Assembly (NCBI GenBank): GCA_927407015.1 | Contig: CAKMJT010000010.1 | Span: forward strand, 1 to 64,000 | DNA length: 64,000 nt | Reading direction: 5' to 3' | Source of the DNA: an uncultured Proteiniphilum sp. | Lineage (GTDB): Bacteria; Bacteroidota; Bacteroidia; Bacteroidales; Dysgonomonadaceae | Shown: positions 40,687 through 49,310 of the stretch, in pieces | Layout of the letters: the number at the start of each line of letters is the position of its first letter | Numbering within the stretch: position 1 is the first letter of the stretch | Translations under genes and position numbers: made by a program | Notes under the pieces: generated by a model | The model's database searches: none | Told to the model about the DNA's origin: nothing | Seen by the model: the letters and a program-made list of their open reading frames with translations, nothing else

Positions 40687-41607
40687 CTAATTATTCTGAC
40701 TTTTGGAAATTGCTTCTGCATTCCTTTTCAATCCGGAGAATTTGGCTCTTTTGACGGCGGAGTGGCGGAAGATGGCGCGGTAGTCCTCCTCGTCCATGCT
40801 CCTCAGCTTCTGCAGATCGAGCGCCATGAATGCTTCCGACGGCATCAACTCGGGGGTGCTGTGGGGCCGGGAGTAATGGTTCCAGGGGCATACCTTCTGA
40901 CAGATGTCGCAGCCGTACAAGTTGTTGTGCAGCAGCGGGACGATATCGGGAGATATCTCACCCCTGTTCTCGATGGTCTGCCAGGAGATACATTTGCGGG
41001 CGTTGAGGCGGTATGGCTGCTCTATGGCACCGGTAGGACAGGCGTCGAGGCAGCGACGGCATTTGCCGCAATTTTGGGTGACGGGGCTGTCATAGTCCAG
41101 TTCGATATCGATGATCAGCTCACCCAGAAAGAAAAAAGAACCCTTGCCGGGAATAATCAGCAGCGTATTTTTACCGATAAAACCCAGTCCCGCCTGTGTA
41201 GCCCAGAATCGTTCCAGCACCGGTGCCGAGTCGGAAAAATACCGTCCGGTGACAGCGGGGACCCTCTCTTTGATCCAGTCGTACAACTGCCGCAGCTTAC
41301 CGCGCACCACCTCGTGATAGTCCCTACCGTAGGCATAATAGGCAAACTGAGGCACTTCATCGGGCAGTTTGCGGTGCGGATAGTAGTTCAGGGCGACGGA
41401 GACCACCGAGCGGGCACCCTCCACCAGCAACCGGGGATCAAGCCTTTTGTCGATGTTGCGCTCCATGTAATCCATCCCGGCATGACCGTTCTCCCGGATC
41501 CACTGCATATAACGTGCCTCCTCACCGCTATCGGCGGCACGGCATATGCCGCAGGCATCAAAGCCCAGCGAATGCGCCTGCTGTTTGATCTCCTCGGAAA
41601 AAGTCAT
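40687..41607 (-). CDS. queG: Epoxyqueuosine reductase
   Basis: A 306-residue cobalamin- and iron-sulfur-dependent enzyme for the last step of queuosine synthesis in tRNA. The N-terminal cobalamin-binding part includes 'SDSAPVLERFWATQAGLGFIGKNTLLI' in two stretches. A ferredoxin-like domain follows, with 'CGKCRRCLDACPTGAI' and 'CDICQKVCPWN' supplying two [4Fe-4S] clusters. It lies just upstream of ruvB on the same strand. A poly-A rich gap separates it from the divergent flippase gene. Confidence 0.95.
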   Translation of the reverse strand: MTFSEEIKQQAHSLGFDACGICRAADSGEEARYMQWIRENGHAGMDYMERNIDKRLDPRLLVEGARSVVSVALNYYPHRKLPDEVPQFAYYAYGRDYHEVVRGKLRQLYDWIKERVPAVTGRYFSDSAPVLERFWATQAGLGFIGKNTLLIIPGKGSFFFLGELIIDIELDYDSPVTQNCGKCRRCLDACPTGAIEQPYRLNARKCISWQTIENRGEISPDIVPLLHNNLYGCDICQKVCPWNHYSRPHSTPELMPSEAFMALDLQKLRSMDEEDYRAIFRHSAVKRAKFSGLKRNAEAISKSQNN

Positions 41608-41735
41608 GGGCCCTTCAATTATCCATCAAACATACAAAAAAAACGTTCAAAAAAAAAACACATCCCGGCGGAACCACAATCTCCTCAACGTGTAAACTCT
41701 TGTCGCCAAAAAACGGAAATCTGAATTAAGTTGTG

Positions 41736-41743
41736 TATTTTTG
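41736..41743 (+). promoter_or_regulatory. Polysaccharide cluster promoter -7 element (TATTTTTG)
   Basis: TATTTTTG lies 29 bases upstream of the flippase ATG and matches TAnnTTTG. Confidence 0.5.
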
Positions 41744-41772
41744 CGGGAGTAAACCGGTATTTTCAACCTCGG

Positions 41773-43233
41773 ATGACGGAATCAACGTTAAAACAGACAA
41801 CAACCGTATCACTTTTCTGGAGCTTCATCGATAAATTCGGGCAACAACTGATCAATCTGGGAACGAGCATCGTACTGATGCGGATACTGGATCCTTCCGA
41901 ATATGGATTGATAGGAGCGCTGGCGGTCTTCATCGCCTTCTCCGGCCTGTTGATAGACAGCGGCTTCACCCGTGCCCTGCTCAACAGGAAGACCATCTCG
42001 CCGGAGGAGTACAGCACCGTTTTTTATTTCAACCTGGGCTTCAGCCTGCTCTTGTATATGATTCTCTTTGCCGCGGCACCCCTCATCGCCCGTCTGTTTC
42101 ATGAACCCCGTTTAGAGCCTGTTTCGCGGTTCCTCTTCCTGGCGCTGGTCATCAATGCCGGGGGAATCATCCAGCAAACACTGCTTACCCGCAGGGCCGA
42201 CTTCAGGGGGATGACACGGGTGAACCTGGCAGCGCTGCTCATCGCGGCCACCGTGGCCATCGTGATGGCTGTAAAGGGTTACGGGGTGTGGGCGCTGGTG
42301 GTACAGACGCTGCTCTATGCCTTTTTCCGCTCCCTGTTCCTATGGCTGTACTCAGGATGGATCCCGCTCAGGGTCTTCAGCCTCCGGTTGCTTCGTTCAT
42401 TCTCGGGGCTCAGTAATAAGCTGTTGCTGACATCGCTGATCAATGCCGTCTTCAACAACATCTATCCATCCATCATCGCATTTTTCTATCCCAATGCGAT
42501 GAGACAGGTGGGATATTACAGTCAGGCCAGCAAGTACCAGGAGATACCGTTCGGAATTCTCTCCAACACCTTCCGGTCGGTCTCCATGCTCATCCTTCCG
42601 GGCATCAACGATCAGACCGAAAGGTTGAAGCGGGTGGTCAGCAAGATGATGAAATCGCTCGCGTTCCTCTCCTTCCCCATCGGTTTTCTGATGCTGCTCA
42701 TTGCCGAACCCACATTCACACTCCTCTTCCGGGAAAAGTGGCTGCCGGCCGTCCCCTATTTCCAGGTGCTGACACTGGCAGGTGTGGTGTCACCCTTTGC
42801 CTTCGTCCTGAACGAACTGTTTATCGCCCGGGAAAAGGCCAACTACTTCCTGGGTGTGGAGATCATCAGACGTCTGATTCTGGTGCTCCTGATCGCCCTG
42901 TTGTTTCGGTACGGCATCATGGGGCTGGCCTTCAGCTGGGTTGCCTACACCTATATCACGCTTTTCATCTCTCTGATTCTGTCGCGGAAGCTGATTCATT
43001 ATGCGCTGGCAGACTTTGCACGGGACGTTTTGCCTTATGCACTGGCGGCTCTGGCGAGTGTGGCTGCCGCCTACTTCCTCACCCGGCAGATAGAGGAAGA
43101 TCTCCTCTTCCTGGTGGTGAATCTTGTTTTCACGGGACTCCTCTATCTATTGTTGTGTTATCTGTTTAAGCTGGAGATGACACGGGAAATCAAAGAATGG
43201 ATATCAACCAAAAGACAGAAAAAGAATGAATAA
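41773..43233 (+). CDS. Polysaccharide flippase (Wzx/MVF-like, oligosaccharide exporter family)
   Basis: A 486-residue membrane protein with about 12-14 hydrophobic helices. The opening 'TVSLFWSFIDKFGQQLINLGTSIVLMRILDPSEYGLIGAL' (in pieces across 8-50) is typical of lipid-linked oligosaccharide flippases of the MOP superfamily. It would flip an undecaprenyl-linked repeat unit to the periplasm. The chosen ATG drops 14 codons that precede the promoter-proximal start. Its end overlaps the next gene by eight bases, so the three-gene cluster is co-transcribed. Confidence 0.88.
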   Translation: MTESTLKQTTTVSLFWSFIDKFGQQLINLGTSIVLMRILDPSEYGLIGALAVFIAFSGLLIDSGFTRALLNRKTISPEEYSTVFYFNLGFSLLLYMILFAAAPLIARLFHEPRLEPVSRFLFLALVINAGGIIQQTLLTRRADFRGMTRVNLAALLIAATVAIVMAVKGYGVWALVVQTLLYAFFRSLFLWLYSGWIPLRVFSLRLLRSFSGLSNKLLLTSLINAVFNNIYPSIIAFFYPNAMRQVGYYSQASKYQEIPFGILSNTFRSVSMLILPGINDQTERLKRVVSKMMKSLAFLSFPIGFLMLLIAEPTFTLLFREKWLPAVPYFQVLTLAGVVSPFAFVLNELFIAREKANYFLGVEIIRRLILVLLIALLFRYGIMGLAFSWVAYTYITLFISLILSRKLIHYALADFARDVLPYALAALASVAAAYFLTRQIEEDLLFLVVNLVFTGLLYLLLCYLFKLEMTREIKEWISTKRQKKNE

Positions 43234-44122
43234 GCTCATCCAAAAGCTTCGCTACAAGCTTCGTTCACGCAGGAGCGACTATCTGCACCGCAGAAAACTG
43301 CATAAGGTGCGGAAGCATATCCTGCACTATTATGCACAAAACCCTCCGGCTGACCGGGAGATAGCAGCGGCGGTGAACTACCTGTCGCAGCACCCGCTGA
43401 GCACTTTCTACGGCACTTTCCAGGAAAAATATCCCGCCGGTGAGATCACGGTCTTTTCCGATGCACAGAACGGCTTACCTTACGTGATGGCCGGGAGCAA
43501 AAAGCTCTATTTCAAACGTTCACAGAACAAACACACCATCCGTATCCTGTACAACAACCTGCTGATTGAACAGGATCCGGCGTCACCCCATTGCTACAGT
43601 GATGACCGCTTCAGGGTTGAAAAAGGAGATGTCCTGGCTGATGTGGGCTGTGCCGAGGGCTTTTTTTCCCTGATGTACATAGAGGAGCTGGAGAGAGTCT
43701 ATCTTTTTGAACAGGACCGCGAGTGGATTGAAGCCCTGGAAGCCACCTTTGCCCCGTGGAAGGAGAAGGTCACCATCATCCCCCGCTACGTCTCCGACAC
43801 AAACAGCAGCGACGAGATAACCCTCGATGATTATTTTGGACAGACCGGGGAGAAGCCCTGTTTCTATAAGATTGATGTGGAGGGTGCCGAGGCATCCGTG
43901 CTGAGAGGGATGAAAATGATCTTGCTGCAGAAGCCACTGAAAATAGCGCTCTGCACTTATCATCACCAGGATGATTTCACCCTCTTCAGCCGTTTTTTTC
44001 AGGAGCATGGTTTTGCGCATCGTGCCAATGATGGTGTGATGATTTTTCAGAACGACCTGGAGAAACTGACTCCGCCCTATTTCCGCAAATGCCTGATCAA
44101 AGCCGTCAACCGTCATGACTGA
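43226..44122 (+). CDS. FkbM-family methyltransferase
   Basis: A 298-residue protein with a SAM-binding domain in its second half: 'GDVLADVGCAEGFFSLMYIEEL' is motif I (near 134-155, in pieces). 'YLFEQDREWIEALEATF' supplies the acidic end of strand 2, and 'FYKIDVEGAEASVLRGM' is the FkbM signature. The N-terminal 100 residues are helical and basic. Such enzymes commonly O-methylate sugars in surface glycans, which fits its place between a flippase and a glycosyltransferase. The substrate is unknown. It overlaps both neighbours by eight bases. Confidence 0.82.
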   Translation: MNKLIQKLRYKLRSRRSDYLHRRKLHKVRKHILHYYAQNPPADREIAAAVNYLSQHPLSTFYGTFQEKYPAGEITVFSDAQNGLPYVMAGSKKLYFKRSQNKHTIRILYNNLLIEQDPASPHCYSDDRFRVEKGDVLADVGCAEGFFSLMYIEELERVYLFEQDREWIEALEATFAPWKEKVTIIPRYVSDTNSSDEITLDDYFGQTGEKPCFYKIDVEGAEASVLRGMKMILLQKPLKIALCTYHHQDDFTLFSRFFQEHGFAHRANDGVMIFQNDLEKLTPPYFRKCLIKAVNRHD

Positions 44123-45014
44123 ACCCATCCCCCATGCTCCTGCGGTATGCATTATCATTGTCTCATATAACTTTGAGCCCTGGATAAACCACTGCCTTCC
44201 CTCGGCCAGGGCCTCCACGCTGCCGGCAACCATCGTGGTTGTGGACAATGCGTCGGGTGACGCCACCTGCCGGATCATCAGGGATGACTATCCGGATGTG
44301 CTGCTGATGGAGACAGGGGAGAACCTGGGGTTCGGGAGAGCCAACAACATCGGCATAGACTATGCGATGGCGGAAGAATTCGATTATGTGTTCCTTCTTA
44401 ACCAGGATGCATGGATAGAGCCCGATACGCTGCGCAATCTGGTGATGGCGGCTGAGGAAAACAGGGAATACGGCATCTTGTCACCTGTTCATCTGAATGG
44501 CAGAGGTGATGACACCGACTTCGGCTTTTCGGAATATACGGGGATTCAAAACAGGGAAGAGGCGCAGCAACTGCCTGCTGAGGTAACAGAATATGCGTTT
44601 ATCAATGCAGCCATGTGGCTGATCCCCCTGGCGGTGCTCAGGGATGTGGGCAGCTTCGCCCCCCTGTTTACCCATTACGGGGAGGACCGCAATCTGGTGC
44701 TGCGCATACAGAAACGGGGATACAGGCTGGGACTGGTGAAATCGGCATATGGCTACCACGACAGGGAAGCGCGTCCCGTGAGCCGTGAACAGTATTTCTA
44801 TGCTGAGTTCGTCTACTTCCTGACCGAGGCGGTGAATCCTTTTTACCGATGGCCAAAGGCGATAGCCTACAGCCTGCTGGCCGCCGTCAAAAAGGCATTG
44901 AAGGCCTTCTTCTCGGGCAGGGCTGCTGACGGTAAAGCGTATCTTGGTGTGGCTCTTCGTCTGATCGGGAAGAGTGCATCCATTTGTCGTACCCGCAGAG
45001 ATACCAGCGTTTAG
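44115..45014 (+). CDS. Glycosyltransferase family 2 (rhamnosyltransferase-like)
   Basis: A 299-residue GT-A enzyme. The strand 'VCIIIVSYNFEPWINHCLPS' is followed by 'TIVVVDNASGDAT' (the nucleotide-sugar Asp), then 'NLGFGRANNIGIDYA' and 'FLLNQDAWIEPDTL' (a variant DxD, here QDA). This pattern recalls rhamnosyl- and other GT2 transferases of O-antigen synthesis. The C-terminus is basic and helical, perhaps membrane-associated. Its stop overlaps the stop of rnr on the other strand by four bases. Confidence 0.88.
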   Translation: MTEPIPHAPAVCIIIVSYNFEPWINHCLPSARASTLPATIVVVDNASGDATCRIIRDDYPDVLLMETGENLGFGRANNIGIDYAMAEEFDYVFLLNQDAWIEPDTLRNLVMAAEENREYGILSPVHLNGRGDDTDFGFSEYTGIQNREEAQQLPAEVTEYAFINAAMWLIPLAVLRDVGSFAPLFTHYGEDRNLVLRIQKRGYRLGLVKSAYGYHDREARPVSREQYFYAEFVYFLTEAVNPFYRWPKAIAYSLLAAVKKALKAFFSGRAADGKAYLGVALRLIGKSASICRTRRDTSV

Positions 45015-47155
45015 GCAAAAATGAAATCGAGCTGTTTCCTGTCCAGATTGGCCCTGGCCACCTGTATGGAGACAGGCTGTCCCAGGCGGTATTCCCGCTT
45101 TTTACGCCGCCCTACCAATCGGTAGTTTTTTTCGTCCAGCTCATAAAAGTCATCATCCATTTCCCGGATAGGGATCATCCCTTCGCACTTGTTCTCATTG
45201 ATCTCCACGTATATACCCCATTCTGTGACGCCGGAGACAACACCGTCGTACACTTTCCCGATCTTGTCCGACATAAACTCGACCTGTTTGTATTTGACGG
45301 AATCACGCTCAGCGTTGGCAGCCACCTGCTCCATCTGCGAACAATGCTTGCACTCTTCCTCCAGCGGACCCTGCTCCACGCTCTTCCCGCCTTCCAGGTA
45401 AAGCTCCAGCAGCCGGTGCACCAACATATCGGGATAGCGGCGGATGGGTGAGGTGAAATGGGTATAATAGTCAAACGCCAGGCCGTAATGTCCTACATTC
45501 TTCGTGGAGTAGATGGCTTTGGACATGGTGCGTATCGCAATGGTTTCCACCAGGTTCTCCTCGGGACGGCCCTGCACCTTATCCAGCAGGGCGTTGATGC
45601 TTTTGGCCACCTCCACCTTGGTTCCATCCTGTTTGATCTTATGGCCGAAACGAAGGATAAAGGTGTTGAGGGTATCCAGTTTCTCGGGATCGGGCACATC
45701 GTGTACCCGATAGATGAATGTCCTGGCTTTCTTGCCCCTGGGCACCCTGCCTACAGTCTCGGCTACCGCCTTGTTTGCCAGCAGCATAAACTCCTCGATG
45801 AGGTGATTGGCCTCCTTCGACTCCTTGAAATACACACCCAGGGGCTTGCCTTTCTCGTCGAGATTGAACTTCACCTCATAACGCTCGAAATTGATCGCTC
45901 CATTGCTGAAGCGCCGTTCACGCAGCTGTTTGGCCAGATCATTCAGCTGTAGTATCTCCGGGCTGAAATCACCTTTTCCCGTTTCGATGACTGTCTGTGC
46001 ATCTTCATAGGTCAGACGGCTGTCGGACTTGATGACCGTACGCACAATGCGCGACTTTTTGATCTCCGCCATGTCATTGAGGGTGAAGATGACCGAGAAG
46101 CATAACTTCTCTTCCTGGGGACGCAGCGAACAGATCCCGTTACTCAATCTCTCCGGCAGCATGGGGATGGTCCTGTCTACCAGGTAAACGGAGGTGGCAC
46201 GATTTTCCGCTTCCCGGTCGATCAGGTCTCCCTGTTTCACGTAATGCGTCACATCGGCTATGTGTACCCCCACATCCCACAGTGTGGGTGAAACTTTCTG
46301 CAGCGAGAGGGCATCATCAAAATCCTTGGCATCTTTCGGGTCGATGGTGATGGTGAAGACGTTGCGGAAATCCTCCCGCCGGGCTATCTCCTTCTCATCG
46401 ATCGTCTCGGGTATCAATTCAGCCATCTTCTCCACTTTCTCGGGATACTTGTAGGGCAGGTTGTATTGTGCCAGGATAGCGTGCATCTCGGTATCGTTGT
46501 GACCCGGTTTGCCGAGGATATCAATCACTTTCCCAACGGGATTATTTGCCTTTTCGGGCCATTCCACTATCTCCACCACCACCTTATCGCCATGCTTTGC
46601 CCCGTTGAGATCTTCCCGGGGGATAAATATATCGTTGGAGAGATACTTGCTGTCCATCACCAGGAAGGCGAAATGCTTCTGGACATCGAGCACTCCCACA
46701 AAACGGCTTTGGGTATGCTCCAGGATATCGACGACGGCTCCCTCCGATTCGGCACGCTTGCGCTTGGCCAGCAGTTGTACGCGTACGCGATCGCCATTCA
46801 TGGCATGCTTGCTGTTGCGTTCGGGAATATAGATGATATTGGCATCATCATCGGGAACAAAGAAATTCTTTCCGTTGCTCCTTCTTTCAAAACGTCCTTC
46901 GAGCATCAGTCCGCGGTTGTTGATGCGGTATCTGCCCCGGGAGGTCTCCAGCACCTCTTCCTCGTCGCGGAGCTTGTCCAGCACCTTGATGAGCACACGT
47001 CGACCCTCTTCGCCACGCACATCGAGGGCCGCGCCTATCTGTTTATAATTAAATTGTTTATCATTGTTCTGCGTAAGGAAATCGATCACGGAGATAGCAA
47101 GGTCTTTCTTTTTCGGTTTTGCCACAGGAGTAGCAGGAATCACTTTTTTGCTCAT
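45011..47155 (-). CDS. rnr: Ribonuclease R
   Basis: A 714-residue 3'-5' exoribonuclease of the RNase II/R family. The N-terminus is lysine-rich with a winged-helix part ('NYKQIGAALDVRGEEGRRVLIKVLDKLRDEEEV' in pieces). Cold-shock OB folds follow ('GRFERRSNGKNFFVPDD'), then the catalytic RNB domain with 'DPKDAKDFDDALSL' and its metal-binding Asp residues. A C-terminal S1 domain ('GKVYDGVVSGVTEWGIYVEI') completes it. The ATG of 'MSKKVIPATPVAK' is chosen over one nine codons upstream. Confidence 0.96.
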   Translation of the reverse strand: MSKKVIPATPVAKPKKKDLAISVIDFLTQNNDKQFNYKQIGAALDVRGEEGRRVLIKVLDKLRDEEEVLETSRGRYRINNRGLMLEGRFERRSNGKNFFVPDDDANIIYIPERNSKHAMNGDRVRVQLLAKRKRAESEGAVVDILEHTQSRFVGVLDVQKHFAFLVMDSKYLSNDIFIPREDLNGAKHGDKVVVEIVEWPEKANNPVGKVIDILGKPGHNDTEMHAILAQYNLPYKYPEKVEKMAELIPETIDEKEIARREDFRNVFTITIDPKDAKDFDDALSLQKVSPTLWDVGVHIADVTHYVKQGDLIDREAENRATSVYLVDRTIPMLPERLSNGICSLRPQEEKLCFSVIFTLNDMAEIKKSRIVRTVIKSDSRLTYEDAQTVIETGKGDFSPEILQLNDLAKQLRERRFSNGAINFERYEVKFNLDEKGKPLGVYFKESKEANHLIEEFMLLANKAVAETVGRVPRGKKARTFIYRVHDVPDPEKLDTLNTFILRFGHKIKQDGTKVEVAKSINALLDKVQGRPEENLVETIAIRTMSKAIYSTKNVGHYGLAFDYYTHFTSPIRRYPDMLVHRLLELYLEGGKSVEQGPLEEECKHCSQMEQVAANAERDSVKYKQVEFMSDKIGKVYDGVVSGVTEWGIYVEINENKCEGMIPIREMDDDFYELDEKNYRLVGRRKKREYRLGQPVSIQVARANLDRKQLDFIFA

Positions 47156-47363
47156 AATTAACGTAGTTTTTACATAAAACAAATAAACGATGCTTTAGTT
47201 AACGCAAAGTAAAAAAAAAAATCGGTCATGCCTGCATTTTTGCGCATGTTTCTATTACCTCCCACCTGAATGACGGATGATCCGGCGGAGTGCTAGTTCT
47301 CTTTTCTTTACCGTCAAGGAGAGAAAACAGCCTTTTGTTGAGACCTTTTCCTGAAGTTATCAC

Positions 47364-47371
47364 TATTTTTG
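47364..47371 (+). promoter_or_regulatory. Epimerase gene promoter -7 element (TATTTTTG)
   Basis: TATTTTTG lies 28 bases upstream of the ATG, with a possible TTG at 47338-47340 (23-base spacing). Confidence 0.5.
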
Positions 47372-47377
47372 CAGAAA

Positions 47378-47399
47378 GTAAAAAGTAAAGAGTAAAAGA
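47378..47399 (+). repeat. Short AGTAAA-type direct repeats before the epimerase start
   Basis: The 22 bases before the start codon contain three imperfect copies of AGTAAA(A/G), between the -7 element and the ATG. The tract would form an unstructured A-rich leader. Slippage in it could alter expression, but this is speculative. Confidence 0.4.
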
Positions 47400-48412
47400 T
47401 GAAGGAGCAAAAAATCCTTATAACCGGGGCCAGCGGATTTATCGGGAGCACAGTCGTCGACAAGGCGCTGGCACTGGGGTACGAGACATGGGCCGGGATA
47501 CGCCAAAGCAGCAGTCGTGAGTACCTGCAGGACAGCCGCATCCATTTGATCGATCTGCACTACGCTGATAAAGAGCAATTGAAGGAGCAGCTGCAGGCGT
47601 TTGTGCGGGAACATGGCCGTTTCGATCATATCGTACATATTGCCGGCCTGACAAAGACACGCCGCAAAGCGGATTTCGACAGGGTGAACTACGAGCATAC
47701 ACGTCATCTGGCAGATGCACTCACAGAGATCCGGGCCCTGCCCGATACGTTCGTGCTGATCAGCTCCCTGAGTGTAATGGGTCCGTATGACGAGATCAGC
47801 TACCAACCCGTGCAGGCCGGCAGGAGCCCTCATCCCGGCACAGACTACGGCAGGAGTAAGCTGAGGGCGGAGAACTATCTGAAAAGCATGGATGGCTTTC
47901 CCTACCTCATCCTTCGACCCACAGGCGTTTACGGCCCGCGTGACAGGGACTACCTCATCCTGATGAAAGCGGTGAAAAAAGGGCTGGATGTGGGTGCCGG
48001 TTTCAAAAAACAGGTCTTGTCGTTTATCCACAGCGAGGATCTGGCCAACGTGATCTTCATGCTCATCGGGAAGGGGATCCGCAGAAAAGAGTATTTCGTT
48101 GCCGACGGCGATTTCTACACCGACAGGGAATTCAACGCCATCGTACAGGAAGCCCTCGGCAGGAAACATGTCGTGCGGCTGAAAATACCCCTTTTTCTGG
48201 TCAGGCCTGCGGCATACATCAGCGAGAAAGTGGCAGCCCTCCTGGGAAAAGCCACCACCTTCAACACCGACAAGTATCACATCATGAAGCAGCGTAACTG
48301 GGCCTGCAACATCACGCCGCTGCAGGAGGATATCGGCTTTCAACCTGTATGGAGGCTGAGGGAGGGGGTAAAGAACACCGTTGCGTGGTACAAAGCGCAG
48401 GGCTGGCTGTGA
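47399..48412 (+). CDS. NAD-dependent epimerase/dehydratase (extended SDR)
   Basis: A 337-residue extended short-chain dehydrogenase. The Rossmann motif 'ILITGASGFIGS' is at about 5-16. The catalytic 'YGRSK' motif (YxxxK) is near 154-158, preceded by 'LISSLSVMGPY' with the Ser. 'PTGVYGPRDRDYL' is the typical downstream loop. Members act on nucleotide sugars, sterols or flavonoid-like ketones, and the best guess is a sugar-nucleotide or lipid substrate. It is monocistronic. Confidence 0.85.
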   Translation: MKEQKILITGASGFIGSTVVDKALALGYETWAGIRQSSSREYLQDSRIHLIDLHYADKEQLKEQLQAFVREHGRFDHIVHIAGLTKTRRKADFDRVNYEHTRHLADALTEIRALPDTFVLISSLSVMGPYDEISYQPVQAGRSPHPGTDYGRSKLRAENYLKSMDGFPYLILRPTGVYGPRDRDYLILMKAVKKGLDVGAGFKKQVLSFIHSEDLANVIFMLIGKGIRRKEYFVADGDFYTDREFNAIVQEALGRKHVVRLKIPLFLVRPAAYISEKVAALLGKATTFNTDKYHIMKQRNWACNITPLQEDIGFQPVWRLREGVKNTVAWYKAQGWL

Positions 48413-48472
48413 GCGATAGCCGCAGGGCTACGATTTTCTTCCCTGGGTAACGTGATGTTGTTATTTATTTTG

Positions 48473-48480
48473 TACTTTTG
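48473..48480 (+). promoter_or_regulatory. dapB operon promoter -7 element (TACTTTTG)
   Basis: TACTTTTG fits TAnnTTTG. It lies 86 bases upstream of dapB, leaving a leader of about 80 bases with no obvious structure. Confidence 0.5.
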
Positions 48481-48565
48481 CGCATGACAAACCCGGGCAA
48501 ACAAGCAAAAAGTTAACTACTGCCAAAGGGTATGCACACGATACGGAGACAAAAAGCATTATCAG

Positions 48566-49285
48566 ATGAAGATAGCATTGATCGGATATGGTAAGATGGG
48601 ACATGAGATTGAGCGGATCGCCCTGGAGAGAGGGCATGAGATTGTCTGTACCATCGATATCGATGAAGAAGACAAATTCGGTTCACCCGAATTTCAAAGC
48701 GCAGACGTGGCCATAGAGTTCACCTCCCCCAAAAGCGCCCTGATGAATTACCGGCGGGCATTCGCAGCCGGTGTGCCGGTGGTATCGGGGACGACAGGAT
48801 GGCTGGAGCACCTGGAAGAGGTCAAAGAAGCATGCAGCAGGGACGGGAAAACATTTTTCTACGCTTCCAATTTCAGCCTGGGGGTATACATTTTCTCTGC
48901 CCTCAACAACTATCTGGCCAGGATCATGAATCAGTTCCCCGCCTATGATGTGCGCATGGAAGAGACGCACCACATCCATAAGCTGGATGCTCCCAGCGGC
49001 ACGGCCATCACGCTAGCCGAAGGCATTCTGGAGAAGATAGAGAGAAAAGGGAAATGGGCCCTCAACAAGGGCGACTCACCCGATGAGCTGGAGATCACGG
49101 CCTTTCGTGAGGGGGAGGTACCGGGCAGACATACCATCATCTACGAGTCGGACGCCGACCAGATCCGCATCACCCATGACGCCAAAAACCGTACGGGCCT
49201 TGCTCTCGGAGCTGTCATTGCAGCGGAGTTTACGAAGGGAAAAAAAGGCTTTCTCGGCATGCAGGATATGCTGGGTATATTATAA
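48566..49285 (+). CDS. dapB: 4-hydroxy-tetrahydrodipicolinate reductase
   Basis: Reduces dihydrodipicolinate in lysine/diaminopimelate synthesis. It has 239 residues. The nucleotide-binding start 'MKIALIGYGKMGHEIERIA' lacks the longer N-terminus of E. coli DapB, as in other Bacteroidota. The catalytic region 'ETHHIHKLDAPSGTAITLAEGI' (near 132-153, in two parts) contains the catalytic His and the Lys-Ser/Thr substrate motif. It is followed 25 bases later by lepB, a neighbourhood found in other Bacteroidales. Confidence 0.95.
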   Translation: MKIALIGYGKMGHEIERIALERGHEIVCTIDIDEEDKFGSPEFQSADVAIEFTSPKSALMNYRRAFAAGVPVVSGTTGWLEHLEEVKEACSRDGKTFFYASNFSLGVYIFSALNNYLARIMNQFPAYDVRMEETHHIHKLDAPSGTAITLAEGILEKIERKGKWALNKGDSPDELEITAFREGEVPGRHTIIYESDADQIRITHDAKNRTGLALGAVIAAEFTKGKKGFLGMQDMLGIL

Positions 49286-49310
49286 CAGACTGTTCAAAAA
49301 ATAAATCGTT

